Shown piece after piece: positions 10,795 to 21,831 of a stretch of DNA of 64,000 bases. The stretch comes from Vombatus ursinus (taxonomy: Eukaryota; Chordata; Mammalia; Diprotodontia; Vombatidae). Within the stretch, counting starts at the first letter, position 1; every line of letters starts with the position of its first letter. The stretch spans positions 14,829,802 to 14,893,801 of the forward strand of contig NW_020954570.1 of NCBI RefSeq assembly GCF_900497805.2, read 5' to 3'. A model generated the notes under the pieces. It searched no databases, was not told the origin of the DNA, and saw nothing but the letters and a program-made list of their open reading frames with translations. Both the position numbers and the translations under genes were made by a program.

Positions 10795-11910
10795 GTCTCT
10801 AAATTTGTGCATTTCATGTTTCTTTTGAGCTACTGCAATTCTGTTTTGTTCATACAGCACAGTGCCTTCTTAGGCACTGGCACACTATGCTGGATTGTTC
10901 TGTGACAGTGTCTCCCATATCTCACAAATGATTCCAAAATTCTTCAGAGGGACCTTGAGAGTGTCATTGTATCACTTCTTCTAACCTCTATGTGAGCACT
11001 TGCCTCATGTAAGTTCTTCATAAAATAGTCTTTTAGACAAACATATGTTTGACTTTCAAGCTACGTGGCCAACCCATTGGAGTTGCACTCTCTAGTAGAA
11101 TTTGAATGCTTGGCAGTTCAGCTTGAAAAAGGATCTCAGTGTCCGGTATCTTATCTTGCCAGATGATCTTCATAATCTATCTAAGACAATTCACATACAA
11201 GTGATTCAGTTTCCTGGAATGATGCTGATATACTGTCAAGGTTTCACAGGCATACTACAATGAAATAAGCACAATGTCTCTATAGACCTTCAGTTTGATA
11301 AGCAGTCTAACCCCTCTTTTCTCCCACATTTTCCTTCAGAGCTTCCCAAACACTGAGCTAGCTGTGGCAATGCCTGCATCAACTTCATCATCTATGTGTG
11401 CATCCCTGGAAAGTATACTGTCAAGGTAAGTGAATTTATCTACAGCATTCAAAATTTCTCCATTTGCTATAACTGATGGTTCCACATATGTATGGTGCGA
11501 TGATGGCTGGTGAGGAATCTTTGTCTTCTTGGTGCAATTGTGAGGTCAAAATTAGCACAAGCAGCAGAGAATGGATCCATACTTTGTTGTATCTCAGCCT
11601 CAGAGGCTGCATTGAGTGCACAATCATCTGTGACCAAAATCCATGCACCAACTCTCCCTCTACTTTAGTCTTGGCTAATAGCCTTTTCAAGTTAAATAAT
11701 TTACTATCAGTACAGTAGCTGACCTTGATGCTGTTTTTATTTTTGTCGAATATCACTGAAAACATAATGTTAAAAAGCATGGGAGTAACCACATAGCCCT
11801 GCTTCACTCCATTGGTGACTGGGAAAGCACAAGAGCATTATCCACTGTCCACAATCCATGTAAGTATACCATCATGATACTGATGTATAATACTGATAAA
11901 CTTTGCTAGA
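10795..11910 (-). mobile_element. RTE-like LINE, reverse transcriptase C-terminal half
   Basis: On the minus strand a 123-residue open block (11436-11807) reads VKQGYVVTPMLFNIMFS, with KLFNLKRLLAKTKV after it, matching the reverse-transcriptase motif VKQGCVLAPTLFSLMFS and following text of RTE/RTE-X-like LINEs. Just upstream is AFPVTNG; downstream come DDEVDAGIATASS, YACETLTVYQ and WQDKIPDTEILF in the expected order. The catalytic FADD region is not preserved. This family differs from the BovB-like fragment at 4.6-5.6 kb. Confidence 0.88.
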
Positions 11911-12654
11911 TAATTAGACATTTAAAAAGGTAAACAAAAAACAAACAAATAAACAAACATCAGTGTAAAAGGTTATCACAAGCTAGAGTAACTTAATTGG
12001 TTTCTTATTTTATCCAATCTATCCACTGACTGGTTCAGAAACCACTGCCTGCCAGAGACTCTTGTTAAGAAATCTATAGATAGGTTTCTTCCAGGTCTTT
12101 ATAGGGGCTTTGAATTTTGGGCTAATAAATTAACTTACAATATTACATTCACATGTGCCTGCAGCCCAACCAAATGGCTTCTTGTATTCATCTCATTGGG
12201 GATGTATTGCATGGTGGTTAGTGAGCATGAGATTCAGACCAACATCTGAGTCTTAGCCCTGGTGTTGCCCGTCTCATTGAAGTATAAGATTTCTATCTCT
12301 AGCTTTGTGTTATATCTCCTCTTAGAAGTAGGTGCAGCTGTCGAAATGGACATCTAGCCTTGGTCAACTTTTCACTACTAATAAAATCCTCAGAAAGATG
12401 TATGCTCCCTGTAAAGCAATGCCAACAGGAAAAAAATAGTACCCCTTTCATCATCCTATATGTGTATTTTGCTCTGGTCTCCTTCAGACAAAAGAAATTT
12501 AGGGAAAATGACAAATGCCACCCAATGAGTTGGGGGAAGATATAGAGCACCATGGGAGGTTGTTAATGTAGGTACAAATTTTATCTTATGTGCATTCTGA
12601 TTGTTCCTGGGTGTATGATCATTCTACCAAGGTAGATTTAGTTTCAATCCTCAC
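11911..12654. other. No recognised feature
   Basis: No recognised repeat apart from a short CAAACAAA-rich patch at 11933-11960. If the LTR at 12671-13105 belongs to an antisense provirus, this stretch would be in its leader/internal region, but no retroviral coding is visible. Confidence 0.4.
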
Positions 12655-12670
12655 TTTGCTGGCACCAAAT

Positions 12671-13105
12671 TGTTGGGGATTTCTCTTAACCTCTTGGGAG
12701 ATGATTACCCACAAGTTTCAGTCCAACAATCATAGCTCAAAGATAAGAGGCCACGCTGAAAGTAAAGAGATTTAATAGTGTGCTCAAATCTCTTCTTACT
12801 AATAGCAAATTCAGATTCCTAAGGTACAGATTTGATTTTTATAAGCTTTCAGACTCACTTAGAGTACATAGCCAACCAACAACATTCTCTATCCACTTAG
12901 GATAGAAAAGTAAAGCATTTTATAAGAGAGGGAGAGGTAGAGAAAGAGGAGGATAAGCCAAGAGAGAGAAAGGGAGTATTTGGAATGCAACTTGAAGGAT
13001 TTATTAGCAAAATGAGAAAACCTTGCCCATTCAAGGGAATGAGACAAAGGGAAGATAACAAGTGTTTTTATAATTGTAGAAGCAATCCTTTCAGACAAAA
13101 CTGCA
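12671..13105 (-). mobile_element. LTR-like block A (antisense), probable fossil LTR
   Basis: On the minus strand there is a TATA-like TTATAAAAAT near 12836-12845, an ATTAAA-type signal near 12770, and the terminus CCCCAACA at 12671-12678. It is followed, after two bases, by TTGGTGCCAGC, which resembles a tRNA primer-binding site. Ends are TG...CA if the start is taken at 13105. The far boundary is uncertain. Class unknown, probably class I- or III-like; old. Confidence 0.42.
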
Positions 13106-13337
13106 GTCTCTTATCTAAGAACTGAAAATAGTTATTACAACAGTGAATAAGACCATCAGTTTTACCTTTCCTCTTGCGTAGAGGTCTGGGACTTTTTAAT
13201 ATTATGCCATCAAGTAGTGGTGGTGATGGTGGTTGTGGAAGTAATCCTTATGTTGTAGTTCACTAAAATGTTGCAAAATCATTGTATTTCCTATTTTTCC
13301 AGCATATTCATTCCCTTTGATGGAATCTTAATAAAGC

Positions 13338-13789
13338 TGCCCCAAGACTCAATATAGCCACTGCCCCTAGCTAGCCACCTCCCCCAGGTCCAATTCACGT
13401 ATTGGACCAGATGTGACCTTGCACTCAACAACTATCCCATCATCCATTTTAGCTCAAGACGGGACCACAATATCTCACTATCTATCTTGACTAGACAGGA
13501 CCACAATAGCTAACTAATTAGAAAGCAGCACGACCAGGATGTTTGACTACAGAGCCATAGAAAGGACCCAAATCCTTTAGCAAACTCCTCCTACCTTTTT
13601 AATATTCATAGTTTCTGTTTTGTAATCAGCATTATTACACTATAAAATTGCCTGTCTTGTCTTACTAAGCTGCTGGTTCCTCTTGGAACTTAGCTTCCTT
13701 CATGAGATGTCTCAATCTCAATAAATGTCTATACTTGGATTAGAGATGGTCTGACTCCAAATTCTTTGAGATGGTTCCACCACAACACA
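13338..13789 (+). mobile_element. LTR-like block B, probable solo LTR
   Basis: A block of about 450 bp begins TGCCCCAAGA and ends CCACAACA(CA). It has a TATA box CTATAAAATTG at about 13639-13649 and a polyadenylation signal AATAAA at about 13720-13725, the usual LTR order and spacing. No primer site or coding follows, so a solo LTR is the simplest reading. Boundaries are inferred from the TG/CA ends. Confidence 0.45.
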
Positions 13790-14666
13790 TCATGAAACTG
13801 AAACACCTTTTTATCATTTTGGTTATCCATGTAGTAACTAGGAAAGCTAAAGATTTGTCAACATAGTGAGTGGCCCCATTCTCTAACACTTCCCAGGTGA
13901 CTTCCCCCAAGATCTGGTTCCTTCTTCCCTTTCTTCCTCTTGTTCTATTTCACTATTATCATTGGTGGACATTTCATGGTTGTTAGATTTTCAATCTCCT
14001 AGCTAGCTATGTTGTAATGGTGGATAGTAACGTTTACCAAGATCCAACAGGTCTGTTTGGTATCTTTACACTCATCCTCCATTGTCTCTACTTCCTGGGG
14101 CTGTTAAGCAAGGCTGGGATGACATGTTTATTTTCTTAAACTTTTTTTTTTGTGAGCATCTTTGTGAATTTATACCAGAGGTATGAAGGCTACACACTCC
14201 CTGGATTGGAACTTAGGTATGTGGCCCTGGTTTCTCTCAGATAACATTCTAATTGGGTACATTCCCAATTAAGGCCCATTAAATTTTTTGTGAAAGGAGG
14301 ACTTCTATCTTTGGGGATCCTCCCCTATACTTCAGGATCCAGATAACCAATTACCCCTATATAGAGAACATGGTTTTCCTTTCCATTGTTCTCTACTCAT
14401 GTACCCCCAAGAAGTGGTCACTACTCACCATCAGACAAAACACATGCCTGAAGTTATGGGGAAGTTACAGGCTCATGAATAAAAGGGACTTGATAGGAGG
14501 GAGACTCCCTGTCACTGAGGCATGGGGTTCAGGCCCTCAGCCCTTACTCTCTTTGGTGAGGGTGGGAATTCCTACCAGTGAAGATGCAGCTGCCAGGGGT
14601 TCTAGTCCAAGCGTTGGTCAGTGATTCACTGATCTAAGAGGGAAGGAATTACTTACCACCAAAGTA
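13790..14666. other. Unidentified, possibly LTR-element interior
   Basis: Less AT-rich than its surroundings, without recognised coding. The part next to block C (14470-14650) would be the leader of an antisense LTR element if block C is real. Open frames here (for example 14370-14624) have no recognisable family. Confidence 0.35.
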
Positions 14667-15209
14667 TGAGGCTCAGTGACCACACTTACTTTCTCTGTAG
14701 AACCCTGAGGGCTGCCTATCTCACTCCACACAGGTTTAACTGCTAGGAAACTTAGTGTCAGCTTTAGTCTGTAACCTAAACCAAAGGGAGTCATTGATGG
14801 TCCAAGCTAGATGCTGACAGGAAGAGATAATTTCAAGAGGCATTACAGAGGCTTTATTATATTGACACTACCTCGAGAGCTTGGTAATGTATGTAAACAA
14901 AATCCAGAGGCCAGTAATACAAGCTGCAAAATCTTTGGGAAGGAATGGAGAAGGGTAAAGAAGAGGAATACCCAGGAGGGAGGGATCCCACTCAGGAAAC
15001 TAGGTAATGCCTGTAGGAAGAACTGGTCCCTGGGCTCCAGCTCAGGATGGGTAATAAACATACCATCAAGGGCTGGCAGTGATTGCCCTCTGATTAGGGA
15101 TGTGAGTGGAATTTTTATAGTGCTCCTCGAGGACATTTTCCCCAGATGGTGTCTCAGGGACAAGGGGGAGAGTTTAAATGCCAAAGTAGTTTTTTTTTTC
15201 CTTGAGACA
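14667..15209 (-). mobile_element. LTR-like block C (antisense), probable fossil LTR
   Basis: On the minus strand it starts TGTCTCAAGG (15209), has a TATA-like CTATAAAAATTCC near 15111-15123, an AATAAAGCC signal near 14850-14856, and ends GCCTCA at 14667. TTTGGTGGTAAGT follows, like a primer-binding site. The 140-residue frame on the plus strand and its 113-residue shadow are chance openings across the LTR. Old; class not determined. Confidence 0.42.
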
Positions 15210-15254
15210 AAGGGATCTCCTGAAGTTCCTTAAATAAGCATAGAAAATATCAGA

Positions 15255-15600
15255 ACCCTGCTTAAGGAGGTCTGTTTTGGTAGTTGTTTGGAGGATGGGT
15301 TGGAGAGAAAAGAGACTAAAATCAGTGAGAACAATTAGGAGGCTATTAAAGTGATAGAAATGGGAGGCAATAAAAGTCTGAACTAGGCAAGGGGCCATGT
15401 GAATGAACAAAAGATGTTGGGGAGGTAGAGCTACAAAATTTGGCAAATGTTTGGATATGAGAGGGAGCAGGTTGCTAGAAGGATAAGAATAGTTTTATTC
15501 TGAGGTTGTAAGCTTTAGTTTCTAGAAAAATGTTGATGTCCTCAACAAAATAGAGAAGTTAGACGGATATGTTTAGAGGAATGTTAATGAGTTTCATTTT
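15255..15600 (-). mobile_element. L2 LINE fragment (antisense)
   Basis: The plus strand follows the reverse complement of L2 ORF2: GGTCTGTTTTGGTAGT, AGGAGGCTATTAAAGTGATAG, GTCTGAACTAGGCAAGG and ATGAGTTTCATTTTGGACA. The same blocks occur in the larger L2 copies at 38.7-42.6 kb. Confidence 0.8.
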
Positions 15601-15604
15601 GGAC

Positions 15605-15750
15605 ACATAACCTCTTTGAATTTTAGTTTGCTCACCTAGATAGTGGGAACTATAACAATTTTGGTCCCTAACTTAGAGGATATTGATGATGTTATTTAAG
15701 TGATAAAAATCTGTAAAAGGCTTTGCACAATTAAAAGGTTTTTTTAAGTG
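15605..15750 (+). mobile_element. MIR/THER1-type SINE, 3' half
   Basis: Reads like CCTCTTTGAATTTTAGTTTGC, then AGTGGGAACTATAA, GATGTTATTTAAGTGA and GGCTTTGCACAA, the CORE-to-L2-tail part of THER1/MIR SINEs. Confidence 0.7.
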
Positions 15751-15759
15751 TAATTTATT

Positions 15760-16098
15760 GTCTAGTTTAACCCTCACCTGATGAATAATCCCTTTTCTAG
15801 CAAACTTGATAAATTATCATCCAGTCTTTGCTTGAAGATTGTCAATGAAGGGCAATTATGTTCTGCAAAAACTCATTCCTTTTTGGACAACTCTAATTGT
15901 TAAGATATCTCTCCCTCTCTCCCTCCCCAAACCCTCTTTTCAAGTCTAACCATTGCTCTGAGTTCTATCATCTGAAGCCAAATAGAGCAAGTTGAATCCC
16001 ATGTTTAATGTCCACGCTTCAAATGCTTGAAGACAACTATTGTTTCCTTCTTGCCTTCTCTTTTCCAGGCTAAACAACAACAGATCTTTCTATCACGA
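15760..16098 (+). mobile_element. L3 (CR1-group) LINE, segment 1
   Basis: Matches the L3 3' region in order: CATCCAGTCTTTGCTTGAAGA, TTTTGGACAACTCTAATTGTTA, CATTGCTCTGAGTTCT, AATGCTTGAAGACAACTAT and TTTTCCAGGCTAAACAAC. It breaks off at about 16098 and resumes at 17116. Confidence 0.85.
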
Positions 16099-17115
16099 GG
16101 GAGCTAATTATCTATTTGGCTTTGTGCTTCAGATTAGCACTGTTCATAAAGCCAAATGACTGCAGAGAGTTAAAAAAAAAAAAAAACTTACATAGCTCTC
16201 AGTCTTAGAAAACAGGAACCTCAGGGTTATAGGTCAAGCATGTGAGTGGGACAAAGAAAACAAGATGGTGAAGAGAACAAAGAGAATTTTTCTCTGCATC
16301 TGATCTACCCCCTCAGATCTCTGAATCATGAGCTACCCTTGGCAATATAAAGACCCTGCCAAGAACAGGGCAGCTGAGACTGGGAAAAGTACCAGCTTTT
16401 AAGAAATCCAATGTGTATTAATTCCTGAGTTCTAATCTCATGTTCATAATTCCATTATCTAGTGACCATTCTTATTGGCTATCTGAATTTAAAGTCATTT
16501 GGAACAATGTTGTGTATTCTATACTCCTTTGTCTTTCTCACAAGAGGAGGTTGTTGATAATAAACAAATTGAACTTCACATTCCCTAGAATTCCTGGGCA
16601 GCTTGTATACCTTCTGGGGATTACCTGGGAGAGAGTTGAGTAATACTTGTTATATTATGCATTGTTTCATTATTATTATGTATTGTTTACTTGCTTCCAT
16701 TAACTCTATGTCCATAATTAACATGATATTCACTATCCAAGCAAGTTTTATCCACGCCCTAAGGGGAAAATTCCATTGTGCCAAGGTCATGCTATTAGTA
16801 ATACTCATTGAAATATATTAAGTTGGCAGGGGTTTGTAGTTTCTGGATTTCTGGCACTGAGAGCAGATTCTGGTTGTGTAAATCAATAATCCATACACCT
16901 AAGATATCAGTTAGGTATTACATTGAAAAGTCAGACAGAGATGAGAGATATTCTCTGTGGACCATAGAGAGCTCAGCACATTCTCCTCACTTTTACCTAC
17001 CTGAATTGACATGCATAACAGCAAGATGAATGTGAGACATTCAGTTCCAGATTCTTCTTACTGATAATGATTAGGAAGGACAGTGGCCATCAGTGCTACT
17101 TGGTGGTTCAACTTC
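16099..17115. mobile_element. Unidentified ~1.0 kb insertion inside L3
   Basis: L3 stops at the CTTCTATCA block and resumes at GAGACATGATCTCA with little loss, so this stretch was inserted. It has an A-run at 16171-16185, an AATAAACAAATTG motif at 16557-16569, and short frames without family resemblance. An LTR element or a DNA transposon remnant are both possible; no convincing terminal repeats were seen. Confidence 0.45.
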
Positions 17116-17300
17116 CACTGATTCCCATGAGACATGATCTCATTCCTTCCTTCCTTGAATAATCCTGGTTGCCATCCTTTGGATATTTTCAGAGTTTTCA
17201 GTGTCTTTCCTAAATTGTGGAACATAGAATTGACCACATCATTGTAGATGTGGTCTGACAAAGGCAGAGTATAGCAAGCCTGTCATTTTCTAATTCCTAA
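17116..17300 (+). mobile_element. L3 LINE, segment 2
   Basis: Continues L3: ATCCTGGTTGCCATCC, GTGTCTTTCCTAAATTGTGG and TGTAGATGTGGTCTGACAAAGG follow the L3 3' region directly after segment 1. Confidence 0.87.
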
Positions 17301-17309
17301 AAACCATGG

Positions 17310-17555
17310 CTTTCTTAAAGCAGCTTGAAAGTCATAGTAGTGAACATTTATATACCGGCTTACATTTTGCAAATATTATCTCATTTGATCTTTATTACAA
17401 TCCTTCAATTTGGGTTCTATTATTATACTTATTTTATGATGAAGACACTGAACTGAAAGAGGTTATGTGACTTGGGCAGTATCACACAACTAATAAGTGT
17501 CTGAGGATGGATTTGGATTCAGATCTACCTATTCAGCCCTAATCTCTTAAACTGG
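17310..17555 (+). mobile_element. MIR-type SINE
   Basis: AACATTTATATACC, TTATCTCATTTGATC, TGATGAAGACACTGA and CACACAACTAATAAGTGTC follow the MIR consensus order. It sits inside the L3. Confidence 0.82.
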
Positions 17556-17569
17556 ATTTTCCATAGATA

Positions 17570-18150
17570 TCTTAAGCTCAACATATTCAAAACTGTTTTA
17601 TCTTTGTTTCCCTCAAAACTCTCCCACCTTCCAAATTTCCCTTTTACTGTCAAGGACACCACCATCCATCTTATTAGTCACTTAGGCTCACCAAGCTAGC
17701 AGTTATCCTTCACTCCTCACTTTCTCTCACTCTCCTCAAATCCATTTAGCAGCCAAGTCCTATCAATTTTTCCTTTGGGACATCTCTCCTAAACATCTCT
17801 TTCTTTCCTCTGACACTGCTACTGCCATGGAGTAGCCACTCATCTTCTAACACCTAGATCATTACCATGGTCTACTAGAAATTTCTCTCCTTCATGTTCC
17901 AGCCAAAATTTCCCCTTCTGTGAAAAGCTTTTCCTGACATTCTTTAATGCCAGTGCCTTCCCTTTGCTATTATCTTCAATTTGTCTCATATATATTTTGC
18001 TTGTGCATAATTATTCTCATGTTGTTTCCCTCATTATTGTGAGCTGCTTGAGAGCAGGAACTGTTTTTTGCCTTTCTTTGTATCCTTGGCACTTAGCACA
18101 GTGCTAGGATTATAGTTGGTGTCTAATAAATACTTGTTAACTGATTGGGA
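17570..18150 (+). mobile_element. L2 LINE, 3' end
   Basis: Matches L2 3' coding and terminus: CTCAACATATTCAAAACT, GTTATCCTTCACTCCTCAC, CCTCTGACACTGCTAC, AAGCTTTTCCTGACA, GTGAGCTGCTTGAGAGCAGG, GCACTTAGCACAGTGCT and the end TCTAATAAATACTTGTTAA. An internal part of the consensus (about 300 bp) is missing. It interrupts the L3. Confidence 0.9.
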
Positions 18151-18154
18151 TATT

Positions 18155-18333
18155 TCTAACTCCAAGGCCAGGACTATTTTGCCACCTTTCTTACTAAGAT
18201 TCCATTGGTCCTTTTGCCTGCCACATACTGAAACTGAAATGAACTGAATTCTTTAGATATTTTATCAGAAGAACTACTGTGTAGCCATGTGTTCCCAATT
18301 TTGTATTTGTGATTTTATCCCTACTTCATATTG
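18155..18333 (+). mobile_element. L3 LINE, segment 3
   Basis: Decayed L3 3' sequence (CTACTGTGTAGCCATGTGTTC, then TATTTGTGATTTTATCC) continuing segment 2 after the MIR and L2 insertions. Confidence 0.65.
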
Positions 18334-18346
18334 TCTCATTAGTTTT

Positions 18347-18493
18347 ATTTTTTTGTCTTTTATTGGAAGCAATTGGGGTTAAGTGACTTGTCCAGGGCCA
18401 CATAGCTAGTAGGTGTCTGAGGTCAGATTTGAACACAGATCCCCCTGACTCCAGGGCTGTTATGGCATCCACTGTGCCACCTAGCTGCTCCTA
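18347..18493 (-). mobile_element. A-tailed tRNA/CORE SINE with target-site duplication
   Basis: Minus strand: GGAGCAGCTAGGTGGCAC, then the CORE and a poly(A) tail. CTCATTAGTTTTA at about 18335-18347 and CTCATTAGTTTA at 18495-18506 flank it as direct repeats. It is inserted in L3. Confidence 0.9.
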
Positions 18494-18505
18494 CCTCATT
18501 AGTTT

Positions 18506-18740
18506 AACCCAATATTCTGATTTGTCAAGATCATTTTAGATCCTCAATCTCTCATATATGAGAACTCTTCCTCCAAACTCTGTGTCATCTGTAAACTTGA
18601 TAAGAATGCCATCTATTCATTTATCCAAATAATTGATAAAATAATAAATAGCACAGATTCCTTGGATCTGGAGAACTGCTTCCAAGTTGATATTAAGTTA
18701 CTAATGACTGAGTTTTCAGTACAGCCATTCAACTCCAGCT
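18506..18740 (+). mobile_element. L3 LINE, segment 4
   Basis: CAATATTCTGATTTGTCAAG, TGTGTCATCTGTAAACTTGA, AATGCCATCTATTC and AAATAATTGATAAAATAATAA follow the L3 region directly after segment 3. Confidence 0.87.
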
Positions 18741-18744
18741 GGGC

Positions 18745-19015
18745 AGCTGTAGCAGCTAGGTAAAACGGTGGATATAATGCTGGACCTGGAGTCAAGAAGG
18801 CCTGACTGAGTTTAAATCCAACCTATAAGCACTTAGTAGTTATATGACCCTGGACAAGTCATTAAATCTCTGTCTGCCTCAGTTTTTTCAACTATAAAAT
18901 GGGGATAATAATATCATCTAGATCATGGGGAATGTTGTGAAGATCAAATGAAATATTTTTAAAGCCCTTAGCACAATACCTGGCACATAGTAGTTGCTTA
19001 ATAAATATTCATTCC
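18745..19015 (+). mobile_element. THER1-type SINE (tRNA-CORE-L2 tail), full length
   Basis: Head GTAGCAGCTAGGTAAAACGG, GACCTGGAGTCAAGAAGG, CORE ATGACCCTGGACAAGTCA, GATAATAATATCATCTAG, and L2-like tail GCACATAGTAGTTGCTTAAT. The L2-like end implies mobilisation by L2. Confidence 0.9.
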
Positions 19016-20338
19016 AGCCAGCCAGTGTGATGTTTCTGGTCATGATAAGAACTCATTTGCATATATTTCTAATATTTCAATGAGCAGAACAGGAATGGAT
19101 TATTTATCTTGTAACAATTTTAAACTGATCAACTCATAATCAGCATTAAATTTACAATTTATAAGTCATCAATTGATATTTTACAACTGTTTCCTAACTG
19201 CTTTCCGTTATTGAGTGCTTATAACCATTCTTAACTTTTTGTTTAAAAAAGATATATACTGATTAAGTGAAAATAACATTGACACCCTATAGAACTGTTC
19301 ACTGTAGATGGCAAGGCAGCTAATAGCCATCACAATTACACACATGTAACTTAAAATGCACTATGTATTTTCAAATAATAAGAAATTTAATGTAAATCAA
19401 TGGTGAGTTTTAATACTAGTATGATATCATGATGAGAAGTGAAGCATATAGCATTTAGAGAATTACAACTTCTATTTGTGGCATAGACTGAATCTTTATT
19501 GGAATATAAGAACTTGTTTGGGTCTGTATATTTTTTAAGGAATTGTATATTTTGGGTTGTTTTGTTTTAGGGCAATGCACAAGTTAAGCCCAATTATTTT
19601 CCCCCTCTTTCTACACATTCTATAATTGTAGAGGGGAGAATAGTTGCCCCTGAGGCCCATCTATAGCTCAGGAGTGAAATGGAATATGCCCAACTTGAGG
19701 AACAACTGTTTCTATTCCTCATAGCTGGAGACTTAGTCATACTATTGGCTCCTAGGTTTGCAAGGAAAGGTCATAGGGAGCAATTAGACCAGCTACTTCA
19801 CTCTAAAAATAATGGTAGGATTTGATAGCAAGCAATATGGGATATGTAAGGCATCTCAAATCCTTGGTTGACTACAGTACTACATTTTTCAGCCTTTTGT
19901 TTCTTAGCTAATTTTATATTATTAGTAGGATATATTATCAGATCAACAATTCTTTATGAAGTAAAACTATAGATAGTAGCAGTGAAAACAGACGTGTGTG
20001 ATATGAAGTCCGAACAATCTTGTAAGATTAACTTGAGGCCACAGAGGATTAAGAAAGATCATTTGTCTAAGCATCAGGAAAATGGAATCTTAGTTTGGAA
20101 GTGAGGCTTTGATAATTTTCTAGCTGCTTTCTAAGGCAAAGATTTGTGTTAAACCCCTAGTTTGAGTTTTTTCTTCTCCTTCTCAGGCACCTTTTTAAAA
20201 ATAGAATTTTTCTGATTTTGGAGAAGGAGGGGTATGTTAAGGAGTTAAAAAATGGTACTGAGTTATGTGCTATTTGCTTTATGTTTGCATTTTTTAGTGC
20301 TGGTCCTATCACTATCTACTTATAACTGGGAATGGCAC
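19016..20338. other. No recognised feature
   Basis: No repeat family or credible coding. The first few bases may still be L3. Confidence 0.5.
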
Positions 20339-20339
20339 A

Positions 20340-20525
20340 ACTCAACACAGATTTATTAAGGTCCTACTATGTACAAGCCATTATATATCAGTTTCTTCAT
20401 TTGCAAAATGGAGATAATCATATTTGCTTACCAATCATAATTGTTGTCCAGGATGAAATGAGATGTTAACTGGAAAAGCTTTGAAAAGTTCAATGCTTTA
20501 TATAAATGCTAATTAATTCTAATGT
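20340..20525 (+). mobile_element. MIR/THER1-type SINE remnant beside a short L2-like bit
   Basis: ATTTATTAAGGTCCTACTATG (L2/MIR3-like), then TTTCTTCATTTGCAAAATGG, GATGAAATGAGATG and CTTTATATAAATGC, the SINE 3' half. Confidence 0.65.
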
Positions 20526-20754
20526 GTGTAAATGAATTTATAAATATTGCATTGTGATAGACAAGTGAGTTACTAACTTTGCTAACATCCTACTTCAACT
20601 TCTCTAGATGTCTGGCTGTGAGATTTGCAAGCAAGAGTTTTAACATTTTATTGATTGAATTATTGACTTCCTCTATTTTTAATACTACTTTTCCTCTTTC
20701 TATTCCTGTTTCTTCTCCCACTTCTGTCTTTTGGGTTAGTGATAAGGTACAAAT

Positions 20755-20935
20755 CTAGATTTAGAAGTAACCACAATCCAGTCTAATTCATTTGTTTTTC
20801 AAACAAGGAAACTAAGGCCCAGCATGTTTAATTGACTTACTCAATGCATTGCAAGTAGTAAGCAATAGATATAGAATTTGAACCCAAGTCCCTTAACTCT
20901 AAAGCTAGTGTTTTATGCTTACTATGTTGCCTCTG
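20755..20935 (+). mobile_element. MIR-type SINE
   Basis: AACAAGGAAACTAAGGCCC, TTAATTGACTTACTCAA, ATTTGAACCCAAGTC and CTATGTTGCCTC follow the MIR order. Confidence 0.75.
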
Positions 20936-21239
20936 CTAACTATGTTTACATAGTAACAAATATGGATATTTAGAAGCATTTGGATAATTCACCAAATTTT
21001 TAAGTTATCACCATTTATTTATGTTACATAGGCACAGCTTGAGTGGAATGAAGAATAATGCAATAAACTTAAAAAATAACAAATCTTGAAATTTTAAATA
21101 TGTATTTTTTCTTCTCCCTGTTCACCCTAAGTTTTCAATAACATGCCCCTAATATCTTAAAAACCTTGAGTTTTTTAAAAGACAATTTCCTACAAAAATC
21201 ATTATAAAAATAGCTCTTGTTACTTCTCAAATAAATGAA

Positions 21240-21523
21240 AAAATTACTGTTTGTTATATGCCAAGTAGCATGCTAATTGGTAGAGCTACAAATACAAAAA
21301 CAAGTTGGTCCATGACCTCGAGGAGCTAACATTCTCTTAGTGGGAGATAGCATATACACTGAATTTTACCCAGGGAAAGGTGATTTGTTTGGGGAAGTCA
21401 CAGGGATGGTGGGTAGAAAAATAGGGCAGTCAGTTGATATGAGCTTTTTCAGTGCAGATCAGAGGTTATATAAATCTATTGCCTTATTGAGCAGAGAAAA
21501 GGATGGGAAGTAGGGAAGAGAAG
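21240..21523 (-). mobile_element. L2 LINE 3' end (antisense)
   Basis: Plus strand: GTTATATGCCAAGTAGCATG, TAGAGCTACAAATAC, CTCGAGGAGCTAACATTCTC, the reverse complement of the L2 terminus. The later part is poorly matched. It is interrupted at 21524 by the short Tigger-type element. Confidence 0.72.
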
Positions 21524-21525
21524 TA

Positions 21526-21831
21526 CAGTTATCCCTTCCACATCATGACTTTCTCCAACATGGTTTTGATACATTATGAAGCAGCATAAGAAAAATGGGA
21601 ATTTTGGAGCAGTTTTACAGAAACAGATGACACATGAAGGCCAGAAAATGACACAGAGCCTGTGACCAAATATTTAACCCAAATTTTATAATAAGGTACT
21701 GTAAACATCCCATAAAAGAAAAAAAAATCAGACTTCTCTGGTGTGAAGGGAGGGGCAAAAAAATCTACCCAGATTTTCCAGATCACTGGAGTGCCACACT
21801 TCTAACCCTTGCAAATTGGAAAGGCTAACTG
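21526..21831. mobile_element. Short Tigger/mariner-type DNA transposon, 306 bp
   Basis: Inverted ends CAGTTATCCCTTCCA on the left and TGGAAAGGCTAACTG on the right (13 of 15 match), immediately flanked by TA on both sides, the Tc1/mariner-pogo target duplication. Terminal CAGT resembles Tigger ends. The interior has no transposase. It lies in an L2-like background. Confidence 0.78.

Noticed and set aside
14811-15233. 140-residue plus frame, the longest on this strand near 15 kb
   Set aside because: No recognisable domain; it runs antisense across an LTR-like block with an equally open shadow frame on the other strand.
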